Assembly (NCBI GenBank): GCA_004352715.1
Contig: SCFE01000041.1
Coordinates: 1,370,755 to 1,434,754 of the forward strand
DNA: 64,000 bases
Source: Hofstenia miamia
Lineage: Eukaryota; Xenacoelomorpha; Acoela
Direction: 5' to 3'
The notes beneath the pieces are model-generated. The model saw nothing but the letters and a program-made list of their open reading frames with translations, had not been told where the DNA came from and did no database searches. Position numbers and translations under genes: made by a program. The stretch's first letter is position 1, and each line of letters starts with the position of its first letter. Shown in pieces: positions 45,468 through 58,802 of this stretch.

Positions 45468-48400
45468 TTTTAGAATCCTTAAAAAAACCTAAATTTTCAC
45501 CAAAGAAAATTGTAGAAAAGTTTCATGCATCTGCTAGTTTCAATTTCTGCACCATTATGTTTATAAGAATATCTTGTCTGGTTAAGACCGAGGGTTCGAC
45601 TTTCAAAAATTTCTTTAAGACATTACATGGAAACAAAAGCGGCAAATCTTTAAAAAATTTGAGGATACACTATTATCAACTAATGATGAAATCTGGGTTT
45701 AAGAATTATTTGATATTTGTTCTTTTGAATATTATATACTATAGTCCCAACGAAAGTTGCAGGACCATAATAATCATCAAAATAAAAAAAGATCAAATTA
45801 TTACCATAGTTATTAACCTACATTTTTGCTCCCAAATTTCAATGAGTAATATTTCCTATTGCTCCAAAATTTGAGGTATATAAAGTAACCAATAAAATGT
45901 ACAAGGCACACTAGGTCCCCATTCTACATTTGCAAAGTAAATAACATTTCGTAGATTTTCTTGTCGTTTTGAACTTATTCAGGAGCACAACGAAAGAATA
46001 ATTTTTACAGAGACTAATTGATGTATTTTCTTATATCTTTCTTGAAGACCACAGCCTGTTAGATGAGAATAAATTAAATTTTGTTTTTTTGCTGAGCATC
46101 ATTGTTCATAATTTCTCTGAATCTTTTACATTTATAAATTTATTAATGAAACTATTTAATATTTTAGAATTGGAAGGAGTTTCTTAACTCACATTAAATG
46201 GGATCATTATCCGGCTTTTATAAATCTTTTGAATTATATCATATTAAAATTTCTTGAGGGGGGAGGTTTATATTACATAAAGATTGTATCAAGATTTTGA
46301 ATGCATAAATACAATTAATTAAGTTTAGCAACCTAAGCAATCATCAATCATATTTCAAATATGATTATCAAGTTTCAGCTATACTTGACTGCAAAAAGAA
46401 ACCGAAAGTACTATATACCGTAAATCAAAGAAAATCATATAAAATTATCGATTTAAAAAGTATCCTTTACTGGATTGAAGCTAGTAATCCAACTTATTGG
46501 AATCATGCACCATGTTAATAATATTAACTTAATACTATCTCACATACAATTGACCCTAAATTTTACTTTGGATGATTGAAAATGTAGCATAACTGTGCTT
46601 AACAAAACTGGGAAGCATAGCTGTGTTATATTATAGTCAATCCCCCAGTTGTCTGTATAACTTTCTATGTGTTCGGCAGTTACCGATAATATTCAAGAAT
46701 ATTGGCATAGAGTTGCGCGAGTATTTTATTCATGATAATTTCGATTGCTTTAAAGAACACACTAACATTTAAGCTAGAATATTCATATTCAGGACCAAAT
46801 AAAAAAATGGAAACCGAATTTCAAAAGAAACAATGCATTCTTCTTCAGCAAACGCTAAAATGTTGGTCACGTTGAAATACATTTTTTACATATTAAGAAG
46901 TAATTTTACTAAAAATCAGAACTGTAGCCACGGGAGTCCAAGGAGATGCATTGCACCTCCAAAACTACATGATTGCAGCCCTAAACATAAATCATCTAGC
47001 GTAGGTCTTAACAATATTGCTGATGACCTTAAAGATGATTAACTACTTCAAGAGCTTCCAAAAAGAAAATATATTTTCCGTGAGGAAGATGTAAATCTTG
47101 CTTAGGTTGCACTGCAAAGGTTATTTTCTAAAAAGTTAAATATTAAGTGTTTTTAAATTTTGTGAAAATTTCATATGATAATAAAAACAACATAACTTTT
47201 TGATTTTTTTTGGAAAATGCTACCACTCTTCCCTTGATCCTGTGCTGCTTTTAGTGAACACAATATTAATTAATCTGGCCAATGCAGCACCCAATAAAAT
47301 TTAACCGACAGTAATCACACATCTATCTCCTAAATCAATGGTATATATGATATGGTGGCTGAGCCAGATTTGGAACCTGCGGCTTATTTTTAAGCCGAGG
47401 TGGCAGCAGGTTAGATAATTTCTCAGTAGGCCGGTTTCAGAAGGCTTCGGCCGGGTTAGAAACACAAATTAATTAGGTGTATGGGTGTAGACTCGTGCTT
47501 TCTTCACTACGTTATTTTGGTGTTATTAGATTGCTATTTTGAAAAGAAATTTCATTCCGTACAATAGTATATTCTATGCCTTAGGGTTACTAAGTTGATT
47601 ATTGACAACATTTTATACTAAAAAACTACAAGTTTTATTGAGCATAGACAAACTATAAGGTTTTCCAGCTTATCTAATAAGTACTTGGCTATTGATAATT
47701 GATGTAGCCTTCCTTAAGCACTTGAGAGTTTCAACAGCATCCTTGTCAATTTATACTAATCTGACGCTCACTCTTCCTACTGAAACATTGAATAGGATAA
47801 GTTTCACTAGCAAATTGAGAAAGAATAGGAAACTCAGTCATTTTATGCGGATTTTTCCAAACAACAGCTATCATTTTTCATTGTTGCTTAAATGGGTTGT
47901 TTTGGACAAGAATGATTGAAATTAATGCGAAATAGCTTAGACCCAAATTCAAGCTTAAATAAATAAAGAAGGAAATTATGACAACAATTTCTGTTGTTCT
48001 TGATCATGGCTGTTTATAGCAGGCCATGCTTTGACGAAATAAAGTTTTAGCTAACAATCAATATGCATTAGCCGTGATTTCATTTAAGCCTAATTTACAA
48101 CATACTGGTAGTATACAGTACACTAAATGATCTTTTATATCCAAAAACGCGTGATTACCTTTATTATTGCTACAATTTGTTCTCAAAATATTTTTTGATT
48201 TATTTGCCAATAATTCCTTTCCCAATTTCTTTGTGCAAAAGATTGTTAAATACTGGGTGCCACTCATTCAAAGAATATCTAAGGCAAAACAATAATATAT
48301 ATTTTAGTCAAGAAAGCGGCCGCGAAGTTTTTTTCGTTCAGGCCGAGTCGGTTTAAAAACCGGTCCGGCTGTCTGGTGGCTGAACAATATGCAGACACTA

Positions 48401-51400
48401 AGCTTCAGTCTACCACTGAGTTGTTTCCTTAAGATTGATTATTCAAAAGCATAGATAGTTGTAAAATATCATAAACAATGCATTTAGCATATTTGGTGAC
48501 AGCCCATATTAACTGTGAAAGTACTTTACGACCACAACTTGTAAGATAAAAACGCATTTGCAAGACATAGCAGCAGCTTAATACACACTTTGAAAGTATT
48601 TAACGCAGTTTACTCGGCACATTCAAAAACTTAGCAGCAGCGTTATACGCACTTACAAGTATTCACTGAAATTTATGCAGTTTGTTTAAAGAATTAGCAG
48701 CAGGCTATAGGCACTATTACAAGTTTTAAATGTAGTGGCTTAAAATCTAATATATCTTAAACGAATTTAATTCTGGTAACTAGATTTCATTTATTAGAAT
48801 AAGTAATAAATTTTGATGTACATGTACATGCAAACATTTTACGATAATTTGGTCTTCCTTAGACCTGAAAAAATCAATAAATATTAAGTACATATAGTGT
48901 AAGATTAACAAAGAGATCATTTGAAAATTTGTGATTGTTTCAACTTAATTTTATTAAATATATTTCGAATATGTTGCCGTGTAATACTTTTAGAAATACT
49001 TTGGCATGTGATCTCATACGGGTAAGATTTGAAAGCAGAACATTGTAGCAAAATTGAGTTTTCGACTTAAATGTATAAGATATTCATATAAATTGTAATA
49101 ATCAGCTTTGTGGTAAATTTATCCTGTTGCATTCGAAATTCAACCCTTGGTAGTGGAATCTAAACGACACATTACAATCATGCACAATTTCAACAGTTTT
49201 AAGAGCTCTTGCTTTAAATGAAACTTTTAATATTATGAAATTATATAATAATATATATTTTTTACAACCCAAAATTTCTAGGCTGACTACAGCACTGCCA
49301 GAAATCGAAACCAAGCAGTATTATTCTCCTAAAGCAAAATAAATTGCCGTAAAAATTTTGGAAGTATGCTACGTAACTTTTCTAACCGGCACTAATATTT
49401 ATTAGTCCACAGCAACTATACAGGATCAACAATTGAGGATGTCAGTATTACGAACGAAAACTCCAACTTTATAGAATTTTATAATTTTCTGAATTTTTAT
49501 TGTGCTATTAATGAATCTGTTGTTAAATGCCGAGCGATTTCTATTTATGGAACAGCTTACGTTCATGTCAAATTCACGCGTAGCGCTCAGTGGACGATTC
49601 CGTAAGCCTCACATTTGTTGAATCCACCCAAGAGACAACAACATAACATGAAATTCGTTAGAATACCGTTTTTATATTGAATAACGTTTGAGCTTTAAGT
49701 TCTGATCAAATTTCAGAATTTATGTGCGCTCAAAACTAACATTCAACAATAAACTAATTCGGATGGAATGCACTATTAATCAAATTTTAAATGAAATTTT
49801 TTAGTTGAAGACAGAAGCTTTCTGCAAATTATATTATATTCAATAGATTTTCCTAATCAAAAACGTTCAAGCGTCATCTAGGCGATTGAAATGTCAATAA
49901 CTGCCGTTCATCGTTTCCAACGTTCTTTCAAACCATTTCAAAGTTTTTTTAGTATTAACTTGACTGGAAAAAGACGGTATCATCACATTGTACTTGTTTC
50001 TTGCGTTTATTAACTCATGATAGGGCGTTTTTAGATATATAAGAAGCACTATTTTTACAATGAACACTATCTCTCAAAGCTAATTTCCAACTTGTGTTGC
50101 TTTCGGCTTGCACAGGTTGGTTATAAAATAGCTAGGTATTTCCCTGGCTAATAACTGGCCATTGAAAAAAGGGATCATAATATATATATATATATATATA
50201 TATATANNNNNNNNNNNNNNNNNNNNNNNNNNNNNNNNNNNNNNNNNNNNNNNNNNNNNNNNNNNNNNNNNNNNNNNNNNNNNNNNNNNNNNNNNNNNNN
50301 NNNNNNNNNNNNNNNNNNNNNNNNNNNNNNNNNNNNNNNNNNNNNNNNNNNNNNNNNNNNNNNNNNNNNNNNNNNNNTATATATATATATTCATAAAAAG
50401 AAGAATGGGGATTTACGTTGCATTATTGTTTTAGTTTGTGGCGATTATGGAGTCTGTGTGAAATGTAGTTGAAATTGTCAAGCTTTTCATAAGAATGGAG
50501 AATCAGCTACAGAAACTATGCTAAAGCTCAACACCTTGCCTAGCAAAAGAAAACCTGTTTACTTTGCAATCATTCACATCTGATTAAGGAATTTGTTTTA
50601 TATCAGTTTAAGAGTGGTAGATCATCCAAGAGAAAATCAGAACATCACACTTGAATTACATTGGAAAATTTGGTTGATTCAATGTTCGCTGTGATTGCAG
50701 AAAAAGGGGGACATATTGAATATTAATTTTGCATTTTTCTAAAATAATTACCACTGGATAAATAAGTATAAACTTTAAAATTAATAAATTTTTCCTGTTA
50801 AATTTTATGTTCTCATGATATACCTAGTTTATAACCAACCTGTATAAAAACAGTTTAGAAAATTTGGCCAAAAATTTCCAAATTTTGATGTCGTTTGCAA
50901 ATTGATTCCAAACATTTGGCAATTCTTTGCAAAGCTTCCAAACATTGGCAAATTTTTGCTAAATTAGTTTCTGAAACATATTAGCCAATCTAATACTATG
51001 CAAAGGATCTAACACTCATCATATAAACTTTATTACTTTAAAACTGCATAACAGCCGTTGCCAGGATTTGCAACAACACTTATTGACCAAAGGCGTTTAT
51101 ATCTTCCAGCTAGAGATGTTTAAATCAAAATCAACATTTTAATTTTCCCACAATCTACAAAACAAAAAAATAAATATTTTCAAAAAATGTGAAAATTGTC
51201 TGTGTAGATGTTAGTTACTTAAATCCAGCAACAATTTATAACAACATATGTACAATGCCTAGTCATATCTGTATTACGTTCCTCTACTATAAAGAGGCTC
51301 AAATTAAAGCTTAGGATTAGAATTTCTCAATTAATTGCTTTAAATCTTTCATTATTGAATGAATTTATTGACACTAGTTCAAAAAATTGTATTAACCAAT

Positions 51401-52682
51401 AATTTATGATAGTAAGATTTTTTTCATACTAATAATAAAAAAAATCATATTATAAATATTTTTTGTATTCAATTCACAAAATTATTTTAAATTACATTTG
51501 TTATAATTTGTTTCGTTTGTCAATAGGAAAATTGTTTCTTTATGGTTTTCTAAGATTTAGAAAGTGGAAAATATCTGTCTAAGCAGGTACATGAAATATG
51601 GTAGATTAATATTCACAGCTGAGTTAAAATATTTAAGTCCCTACAATTTTAATGTGTAAGAACGGTACTGTCGTCATGTGCTTAGATTATATTTTCGATC
51701 TGTCACTAATCATGATTTTCATTGCGATGAATTTTTATTTATAAGTGATAACAAAACGCACTAAACCACTCAAAACATATTTTTAATTTTTGCTAATATA
51801 GCAATTGTTTTAAGATTTTAATGTACTTCTAGTGAGACCAACCTCTATTTGAAAATGTTTGCTTTCATGACAAAGAGAAGATTTTTATTTTTCACACTCA
51901 AACCCCAGGAATCCATATTTTAAGAAGTTTCTCACAAAATAATGCGCTATTAAATTGACAGGTTGACAGCAGAAATTACTTTCCGGAGCGACTTGAGTTT
52001 TGTGAGTGAGAAAGCTTATTTTTAATATTAGTAAACTCTATTTAGTCAGATCCAAAGAAATCGTTTGACAACTTGGAATATTTTGTAATTATGATCAGTT
52101 GTGGTCAATTTTTTTAAAATATGTTCACACATTTGTAAGAATGTCTTGAAATATTTTTGAGAAACTAAAGTTCTTATAAGTACTATTTTCCTTAATATTG
52201 CATTATCTTTTAATCTTAGGTTTCTATTTAAATGCCCAACAATAGTTCCTAAAAAATTTTAGCAGTATTTTACTAGGTATATTTATGCAAAAAATGATTG
52301 GTTGGTACATGTAATTTTTACGTGGGCTTTTTTGTGCAGATCTAGCCCTGTCCATTACATGAGCTTTTTATCATGCATCATTGGCTCATTTTAAAATTTT
52401 AGTAAGCAATCTGTTGTTGATAAATATTGTATATATAAATTCTGCAAACATTTAGTAAACAGTTGTTTATTAATTACGTATAATCAGTAGGCTAAAGCTA
52501 TAATTTATGATAATTTAATTATCCTTATTCCAAATATTATGTTTATATATACATATATATATTTTTTTGTTTGTAGTGCTGTTACTATTATGTCAATAAA
52601 TCAATTTTAATATCAGCCTCTGAAACATTTTACACACTTTTTAGTTCCACAGCCTGATATATAATTACTATTGCGACGTCCT

Positions 52683-52723
<41 letters not shown>

Positions 52724-52925
52724 GAGTATTCAAGTCTTATTGATCTAAATTTATAAATAAAAAACAGTGTTAATGTATACAAGATAGATGTAAGTTAAGT
52801 ATATGCAATGACTAACATATAGAAAACAGTGTTTCAAGAAATTGTATTTCTACGAATTAAAAATGAATATACCGATATTTTTGAAAATCAAGATTTTCTA
52901 CACAAATTGAAAATTACTAATAATG
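45468..52925. other. Long AT-rich region without a supported gene
   Basis: No frame with a recognisable family on either strand. Contains (TA)n interrupted by 171 Ns (50207-50377) and (TA)n at 52686-52721. Two GC-richer patches with similar themes, CGGCTTATTTTTAAGCCG (47393-47410) and CGGTTTAAAAACCGG (48349-48363), are each palindromic and about 950 bases apart; they could be the ends of a TIR element but the flanks do not align well. Confidence 0.4.
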
Positions 52926-53651
52926 TCACAAGTTGGTTATATTTGATTGTAAATTTTGCATATACGGATTCATATACAGATTCTGCTTTTGATATGGATC
53001 TTCCTCAGAGAGAGGGAGCGGAGAAGAGTTGGTAGTAGGTAAGCAGAAAGTTTGGAACATATCTGAACCATAAGGCACATATCCACGGGTTGCGTGAGAG
53101 AATTGCGAAGTATTTGAAAAGGACGGGATAAATGACGAAGTGGGGATGTGGAAGTCGAGATCTGGTTCTACTTTGTATTGATTGTAAAAGTTCGTCTGCA
53201 TTCCTGGATTGCGTTGAATGTCTGCACAATGATACAGATCATAATGTCGATACGATGGATTATGGTAATTGATTTCGAAAGGATTGATGGTTTGAGGAAC
53301 TGTGGAATTAGCCATTTGATCCTTTTTAGCAGAAGGTTTATTTTTCCGTCTAGGTCGATATTTGTAATCGGGGTGTTCTTTAAGATGCAATTCCCGAAGG
53401 CGCTTGGCTTCATCTACAAATGGTCGTTTGTCTTCATCATTAAGAACTTTCCATTCCATACCAAGTCTTTTGCTAATTTCCGAGTTATGCATTTTCGGAT
53501 TTTCCTGCGCCATTTTGCGACGTTGCCCACGTGACCAAACCATAAAGGCATTCATGGGTCTCTTGATACGGCTATTGGCTTTTGAAGGTGGGATTTCTTC
53601 ATCAGCAGTGGACATAATGGTGGTCGATTGTAGGATGTCAGTGAAATTCAT
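52926..53651 (-). CDS. Group B Sox (SoxB) HMG-box transcription factor, single exon
   Basis: A 241-residue intact frame from ATG (53651) to TGA. Residues ~28-102 form one HMG box with the Sox signature [20 protein letters not shown], then [18 protein letters not shown] and [11 protein letters not shown]; these are hallmark group B residues. The box bends DNA at WWCAAW sites in the nucleus. A basic [10 protein letters not shown] follows. The C-terminal ~130 residues are Tyr/Pro/Ser/Asn-rich with no strong match, as usual for invertebrate SoxB trans-regulatory regions. Length is near that of vertebrate Sox14 and shorter than Sox2. No intron is visible, typical of SoxB. The start fits: the box begins about 28 residues in and no in-frame ATG improves on it. 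I cannot decide between SoxB1 and SoxB2. Frames on the opposite strand here are shadows. This is the only intact conserved host gene in the window. Confidence 0.93.
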   Translation of the reverse strand: MNFTDILQSTTIMSTADEEIPPSKANSRIKRPMNAFMVWSRGQRRKMAQENPKMHNSEISKRLGMEWKVLNDEDKRPFVDEAKRLRELHLKEHPDYKYRPRRKNKPSAKKDQMANSTVPQTINPFEINYHNPSYRHYDLYHCADIQRNPGMQTNFYNQYKVEPDLDFHIPTSSFIPSFSNTSQFSHATRGYVPYGSDMFQTFCLPTTNSSPLPLSEEDPYQKQNLYMNPYMQNLQSNITNL

Positions 53652-53700
53652 CCTCGATTGACTAGGCAGACAGTGTAGTTTGCATTAGTACTAGGCTGAT

Positions 53701-53713
53701 GGAATATTATAAG
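53701..53713 (-). promoter_or_regulatory. TATA-like element upstream of SoxB
   Basis: CTTATAATATTCC on the minus strand, about 50 bases before the ATG, with inverted CCAAT/ATTGG boxes at 53727-53745. If used, the 5' leader would be only about 20 bases, so the true promoter could be further away. Confidence 0.25.
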
Positions 53714-53724
53714 ATGTTTTATTG

Positions 53725-54125
53725 GTTTAACCAATTAGCCAATCATTTAAGAGGAATTAGAGCAATTAGGGCGCAAAATGCAAACCAACTTAATTGCGCT
53801 GCGTAGTAACATCGTTTTTCAAAGCACATGTACTTGTAATTATAAAATCAATAAAATTTGATTAATTAAAACAAAATTTTAATATGCTAAATATTCTACA
53901 AATTAACCCAACATTTGTACATACAAAATATATTCATATTAATGAACATATTCAATTAGTGTAATGGAACTGACGATGATAAAATATTTCCATTTATAAT
54001 TTAGGCTTCCCTACACCAATGATTAAATTGAGACCTTTCAACAACCAGATCCTGGATTAATCAATCAATCAAAGCAGATTAAACGGCTATAATTCTAAGT
54101 TAAATTGATTTCGATTATAAAAGCA
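53725..54125. promoter_or_regulatory. Candidate cis-regulatory cluster upstream of SoxB
   Basis: Contains ATGCAAA (octamer-like, about 53777), several TAAT/ATTA cores, and at 54053-54086 GGATTAATCAATCAATCAAA followed by GCAGATTAA, which combines GGATTA (Otx-like), ATCAATCA (Pbx/Hox-like) and ATCAAAG (Tcf/Lef-like). AT-rich DNA gives such words by chance, so this is a suggestion only. Confidence 0.25.
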
Positions 54126-56594
54126 ACCGCTAATCACCCGACTTCGCGCAGCCTATTTCGTTGCGCATAATCAGTGTTAACTATACAATAACCAAACAAG
54201 TGATTTAAATGATTTAACCTTGAACAGCCAGGAGATTTTTGAAAATTTTTCATCACCCTAGAAAAAAATGTTAAACGCTTATACATGTAGCCTTCGGCCC
54301 CATGAGCTGTGACTTTGCGCAAACCACGCCTTAAAGGGTTTGGAAGATCTTTGTACATATCAAGAAACAGTCAAAATTTTTCGTTGCATCCATGGGCTCG
54401 AAGCTACTTCAGCGACAGAAATGCGCTTAAATACAATTTTTCAACATTGCAATCAAGCATGTTCCCCAATAGACATGTCCATGCCTAACAATTTTCAAAT
54501 TTGCTAATAGATTTAGAGAAAATTTTTGTAGATATGGAAAATGGTTCATTGTTCTTTTAAATGGACTCTAGGCTGTTTAAGGTTAAACTACAATGGACAT
54601 ATTTTATCATGTACTTTTGCGTTATCTCTAAGCCCCTCCACCCCAGGCCCGAAGCCACGTCGGGTTGAAAGGAGATGAACCCCCCTGAAAAGTCAGGCAA
54701 CCCCTCCTGGACACTAAAAGCAAAATGAGCATGTAAGAATAAAATTTTTTTTTTCAATTCTATGTAAATTTGTCCTCCATAATGTTGTGAACTGCATTTT
54801 TAAGATCTATTTTTTTCAATATTTTCAAATTTTTTTTAGGGGCTTCGCTCTGCTTCGGTCACTCATTTGATCACTACTAGAAGTTCTCACTTTAGATAAT
54901 CCTACGTATGCGCATGCATACGGCCCAGAGTTGCAACCGGGCCGTAAAATTAGGGGGCCAGGGCCGGGCCTGAAATTTCTGAACAATGAGCCTAGAATTG
55001 TTCTGAATGTTATTAATGAATATACATTCTCTTACATTAAAATAGTATATCAACTATTATGTTCAATTGTCTAATTATACATCAAGAAGAAAATCCACGG
55101 TAAATCAATTTCATTTATACTGTAGGTGTCCCAGTGTAAACTTTAAATTACTTAAACAATACCGATAAAGTGTGTTTTATTTGCATGGGTTTGCAATGGG
55201 AGTGCTGCATAAGTTCGTAACATTTTATATGATGTATACAATAAACAAATTTATTATTAATACTACAATACCACTATAAAAATTTAAAAATATCCATTAA
55301 AATCCTTTTCCAGCAGTGGACGCATCTTTTTTTGAAGCCGAGCGCTTTTGATGTCATCGCGAGTAAACTTTCTTGCAAAAAAGTGTAGTTGACTACGGTC
55401 CTGCTCTATCCGCGCCCAAAATAATTGCAAAAATTTAGAAAATATTCACAATGTGAATGTGAAGTATGAAATAAATTTGTTTGGTTACAAAGTATTTTTT
55501 CACATGTTTTTACGTACATGTACATGTAGTTATATATATTTTGCATTATTCGAAAACGAAATCGATTTTACTCAGTCGACTCTGCCACTAGTAGCAATAC
55601 ACCAGAACGTTAGTGTTACGGCTTGGGCTAAGATTAGGATCAGGGTATGGTTTTGTGTTATAGTTGTAACTTGGGTTAGGATTAGGAATAGGGTTAGGGT
55701 TGGAGTTAAGGTTAGACTTGGAATTATTGTTGATAAATTAATATATTCTATTATTTATTATTATCATCATTTCGGTGGACAATGAGAGATGCCACAAAAG
55801 CACCCTAACCCTATTTGCCACAATGTGTTAATACAGCTCTGCTGTAAACTTTTCTTAAATTTTAGGTATTTGAAATACCCGATATGTTTGTGCTTTCCTG
55901 ACTTTTATCTTAATATTATGAGAAGTATTTTCACAAAATTTGAAGCAATTTTCCAACTGGTTCTCTTATTATAAGATTTTGTCAACAATATTTTCAACAT
56001 TTTGATGCAACCCATTTTGCGTGTTTGCATGGAACAATTGTTCTTTTCCCCATTTCGACATTTGATATCTGTTGTAAAGTAAGCGACCTCCCATCAATAT
56101 ATTAACCAAATTTTGCTAACTCAGAAAGCATGGTAAATTTAGACTAGTGAAAATGCCGAAAATTTCAAAAAACCCAATCACCACATTTTCACTACCAATC
56201 CTTGAGAATGGTGTCATCAGCATATTCATTGACCTCATACCTTATCTAATACTTCATCTTGTAGAGAAAAATAGCTTTAGTATCTTACAAAGTTTAATCG
56301 CAAAATATTTCGAAGACTAATTATTTTATTAGGGGGTTGCATCAACCCACCTACCTGCAAATTCAACAGACAAATTAGAGTGTGACAAAGAGAGTTAATC
56401 AAACTACATCAGTCGGGTTCGAGTGCAAGACCTAGATTGATTGATAAAAAGTTGATGATGGTAATCACTAATTGATTTGAAAAATTTTAAGATGTTAAGT
56501 AATACCAATGAATGGCTATGTTTACCCTGCTCGAAAGAATGGTGTTTATTTGATTGGAGAAATATCCAAGACGTTTAATATTGCGAATTGAAAT
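54126..56594. other. Intergenic sequence without a supported gene
   Basis: Includes GC-richer patches (54640-54720, 54920-54980) and the degenerate telomere-like stretch noted separately. GGGCCAGGGCCGGGCCTGAA at 54956 could be a transposon end, but no partner is visible. Confidence 0.35.
55618..55716 (+). repeat. Degenerate TTAGGG-like repeat (interstitial telomere-like)
   Basis: GGGTTAGGATTAGGAATAGG and GTTAGGGTTGGAGTTAAGGT run through 55673-55712, preceded by weaker GGGCTAAGATTAGG. Units are GGGTTA/GGATTA variants of the animal telomere hexamer, too diverged to be an active telomere. Confidence 0.55.
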
Positions 56595-57641
56595 CAATAT
56601 TTTGGGTCGGGCATGGGTTAGGGTAGTAAATTTTCGTGTAGGGTTTGGATAGTGAATATTATGATCGGGTCGGATTTGCGTCTATGCTAAACTCATCTTG
56701 TCACCTTCTAAAAAGAATCCATAACACCGAAAGATTGAAAAATATAATAATATTTTACAGAATTCAGTTCATAAGAACTTGAAAATATATATAGATAAAG
56801 TACACGAATATGCGGGGTACCATAAACTACTCGAAATTGCAAAATACGCGAAATATTTGTAATAATTAAAATGACTTAATTGCATCTGATGCATAAGTTT
56901 GTCCAGTAGGATTGGATCAAAATTCTGTCTAATGGGCAATCCTGCTGATCCAGCAACGTAATCGATTTAAGTCAGAAAATTTGCAAAAATGGTAATGTAC
57001 CCTACATGTAGATTTGTCTTACAAAATTGCTTGACATTTATTCTATAACGTATTCCAATTTAGAAAATTGAGGATACATATGTTTTCTTTAAGTATAAAT
57101 TAGGCAAAGCACAAAAACACGAAAACATGAAATATATTAATCCCACATTTGTTGCTAGATTCTCTTCGATTTTATACAATCCTGTCTAGGCTAGAATTGA
57201 CCGCATATAAATTCACTATAGTCCAGGCCATTAGTTATAATTACCTTTGTAAATATTCATTTGTTTCCTGTATAGGTATTTGTTTTTGTACTTGTGTAGT
57301 TATTTTGACATTATTTAGAGTTTTAAACCATATTTTATATTGTACAAATAAACTCTTTAGGACTGAAACATCTAGTTTTTGCGCAAAAAATATTCTCATG
57401 GCTTAATCAATATTTCCTTCAAATAGAGAAGCAGGCCTCGCAAACAACAATTCTAAATGTATTTTCAAAAAGATAGAAAATGATGGAAAACTTTTGGAAC
57501 CAAATCATGATCATGATTCTTGTATTTATGTGCTTAACATTGCATTGAAAATGCTTATTGCCAATTTTCAATTTTAACCTATTCTTTCGAGTCTGCCCTC
57601 AATATGGCATAAAGAAAGCAAGCCTTTATTTTTTAGGTCTA
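56595..57641. repeat. First copy of a ~1.05 kb direct duplication
   Basis: CAATATTTTGGGTCGGGCAT through AAGCCTTTATTTTTTAGGTC is repeated at 57643-58686 right after a single N, with small differences (for example a few bases missing near 58321). No gene inside. Probably two alleles left in series. Confidence 0.9.
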
Positions 57642-57642
57642 N

Positions 57643-58686
57643 CAATATTTTGGGTCGGGCATGGGTTAGGGTAGTAAATTTTCGTGTAGGGTTTGGATAG
57701 TGAATATTATGATCGGGTCGGATTTGCGTCTATGCTAAACTCATCTTGTCACCTTCTAAAAAGAATCCATAACACCGAAAGATTGAAAAATATAATAATA
57801 TTTTACAGAATTCAGTTCATAAGAACTTGAAAATATATATAGATAAAGTACACGAATATGCGGGGTACCATAAACTACTCGAAATTGCAAAATACGCGAA
57901 ATATTTGTAATAATTAAAATGACTTAATTGCATCTGATGCATAAGTTTGTCCAGTAGGATTGGATCAAAATTCTGTCTAATGGGCAATCCTGCTGATCCA
58001 GCAACGTAATCGATTTAAGTCAGAAAATTTGCAAAAATGGTAATGTACCCTACATGTAGATTTGTCTTACAAAATTGCTTGACATTTATTCTATAACGTA
58101 TTCCAATTTAGAAAATTGAGGATACATATGTTTTCTTTAAGTATAAATTAGGCAAAGCACAAAAACACGAAAACATGAAATATATTAATCCCACATTTGT
58201 TGCTAGATTCTCTTCGATTTTATACAATCCTGTCTAGGCTAGAATTGACCGCATATAAATTCACTATAGTCCAGGCCATTAGTTATAATTACCTTTGTAA
58301 ATATTCATTTGTTTCCTGTATATTTGTTTTTGTACTTGTTTAGTTTTTTGACATTATTTAGAGTTGTAAACCATATTTTATATTGTACAAATAAACTCTT
58401 AAGGACTGAAACATCTAGTTTTTGCGCAAAAAATATTCTCATGGCTTAATCAATATTTCCTTCAAATAGAGAAGCAGGCCTCGCAAAGAACAATTCTAAA
58501 TGTATTTTCAAAAAGATAAAAAATGATGGAAAACGTTTGGAACCAAATAATGATCATGATTCTTGCATTTATGTGTTTAACATTGCATTGAAAATGCTTA
58601 TTGCCAATGTTCAATTTTAACCTATTCTTTCGAGTCTGCCCTCAATATGGCATAAAGAAAGCAAGCCTTTATTTTTTAGGTCTAGG
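57643..58686. repeat. Second copy of the ~1.05 kb direct duplication
   Basis: Near-identical to 56595-57641. Differences include loss of four bases after CCTGTATA and scattered substitutions, more than sequencing error but about the level of heterozygosity. Confidence 0.9.
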
Positions 58687-58802
58687 TATTGTAAATAATC
58701 CATGCACAGAAAGTTTCAAATGCATTTCCGTGAAATATCTTTTGTATGTTAAACTTAAGAATAGCACAAAGTAGTTCTTTTTTATTAAGCACTAATATAT
58801 AT

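Noticed and set aside
45557-45874. 105-residue frame
   Set aside because: No family, AT-driven composition, no splice or start context.
46833-47042. 69-residue frame with Cys/His/Ser
   Set aside because: Short, no recognisable zinc-binding spacing, no conservation evidence available.
53148-53661. Plus-strand and alternate minus-strand frames over the Sox gene
   Set aside because: Shadows of the conserved SoxB frame; no family resemblance.
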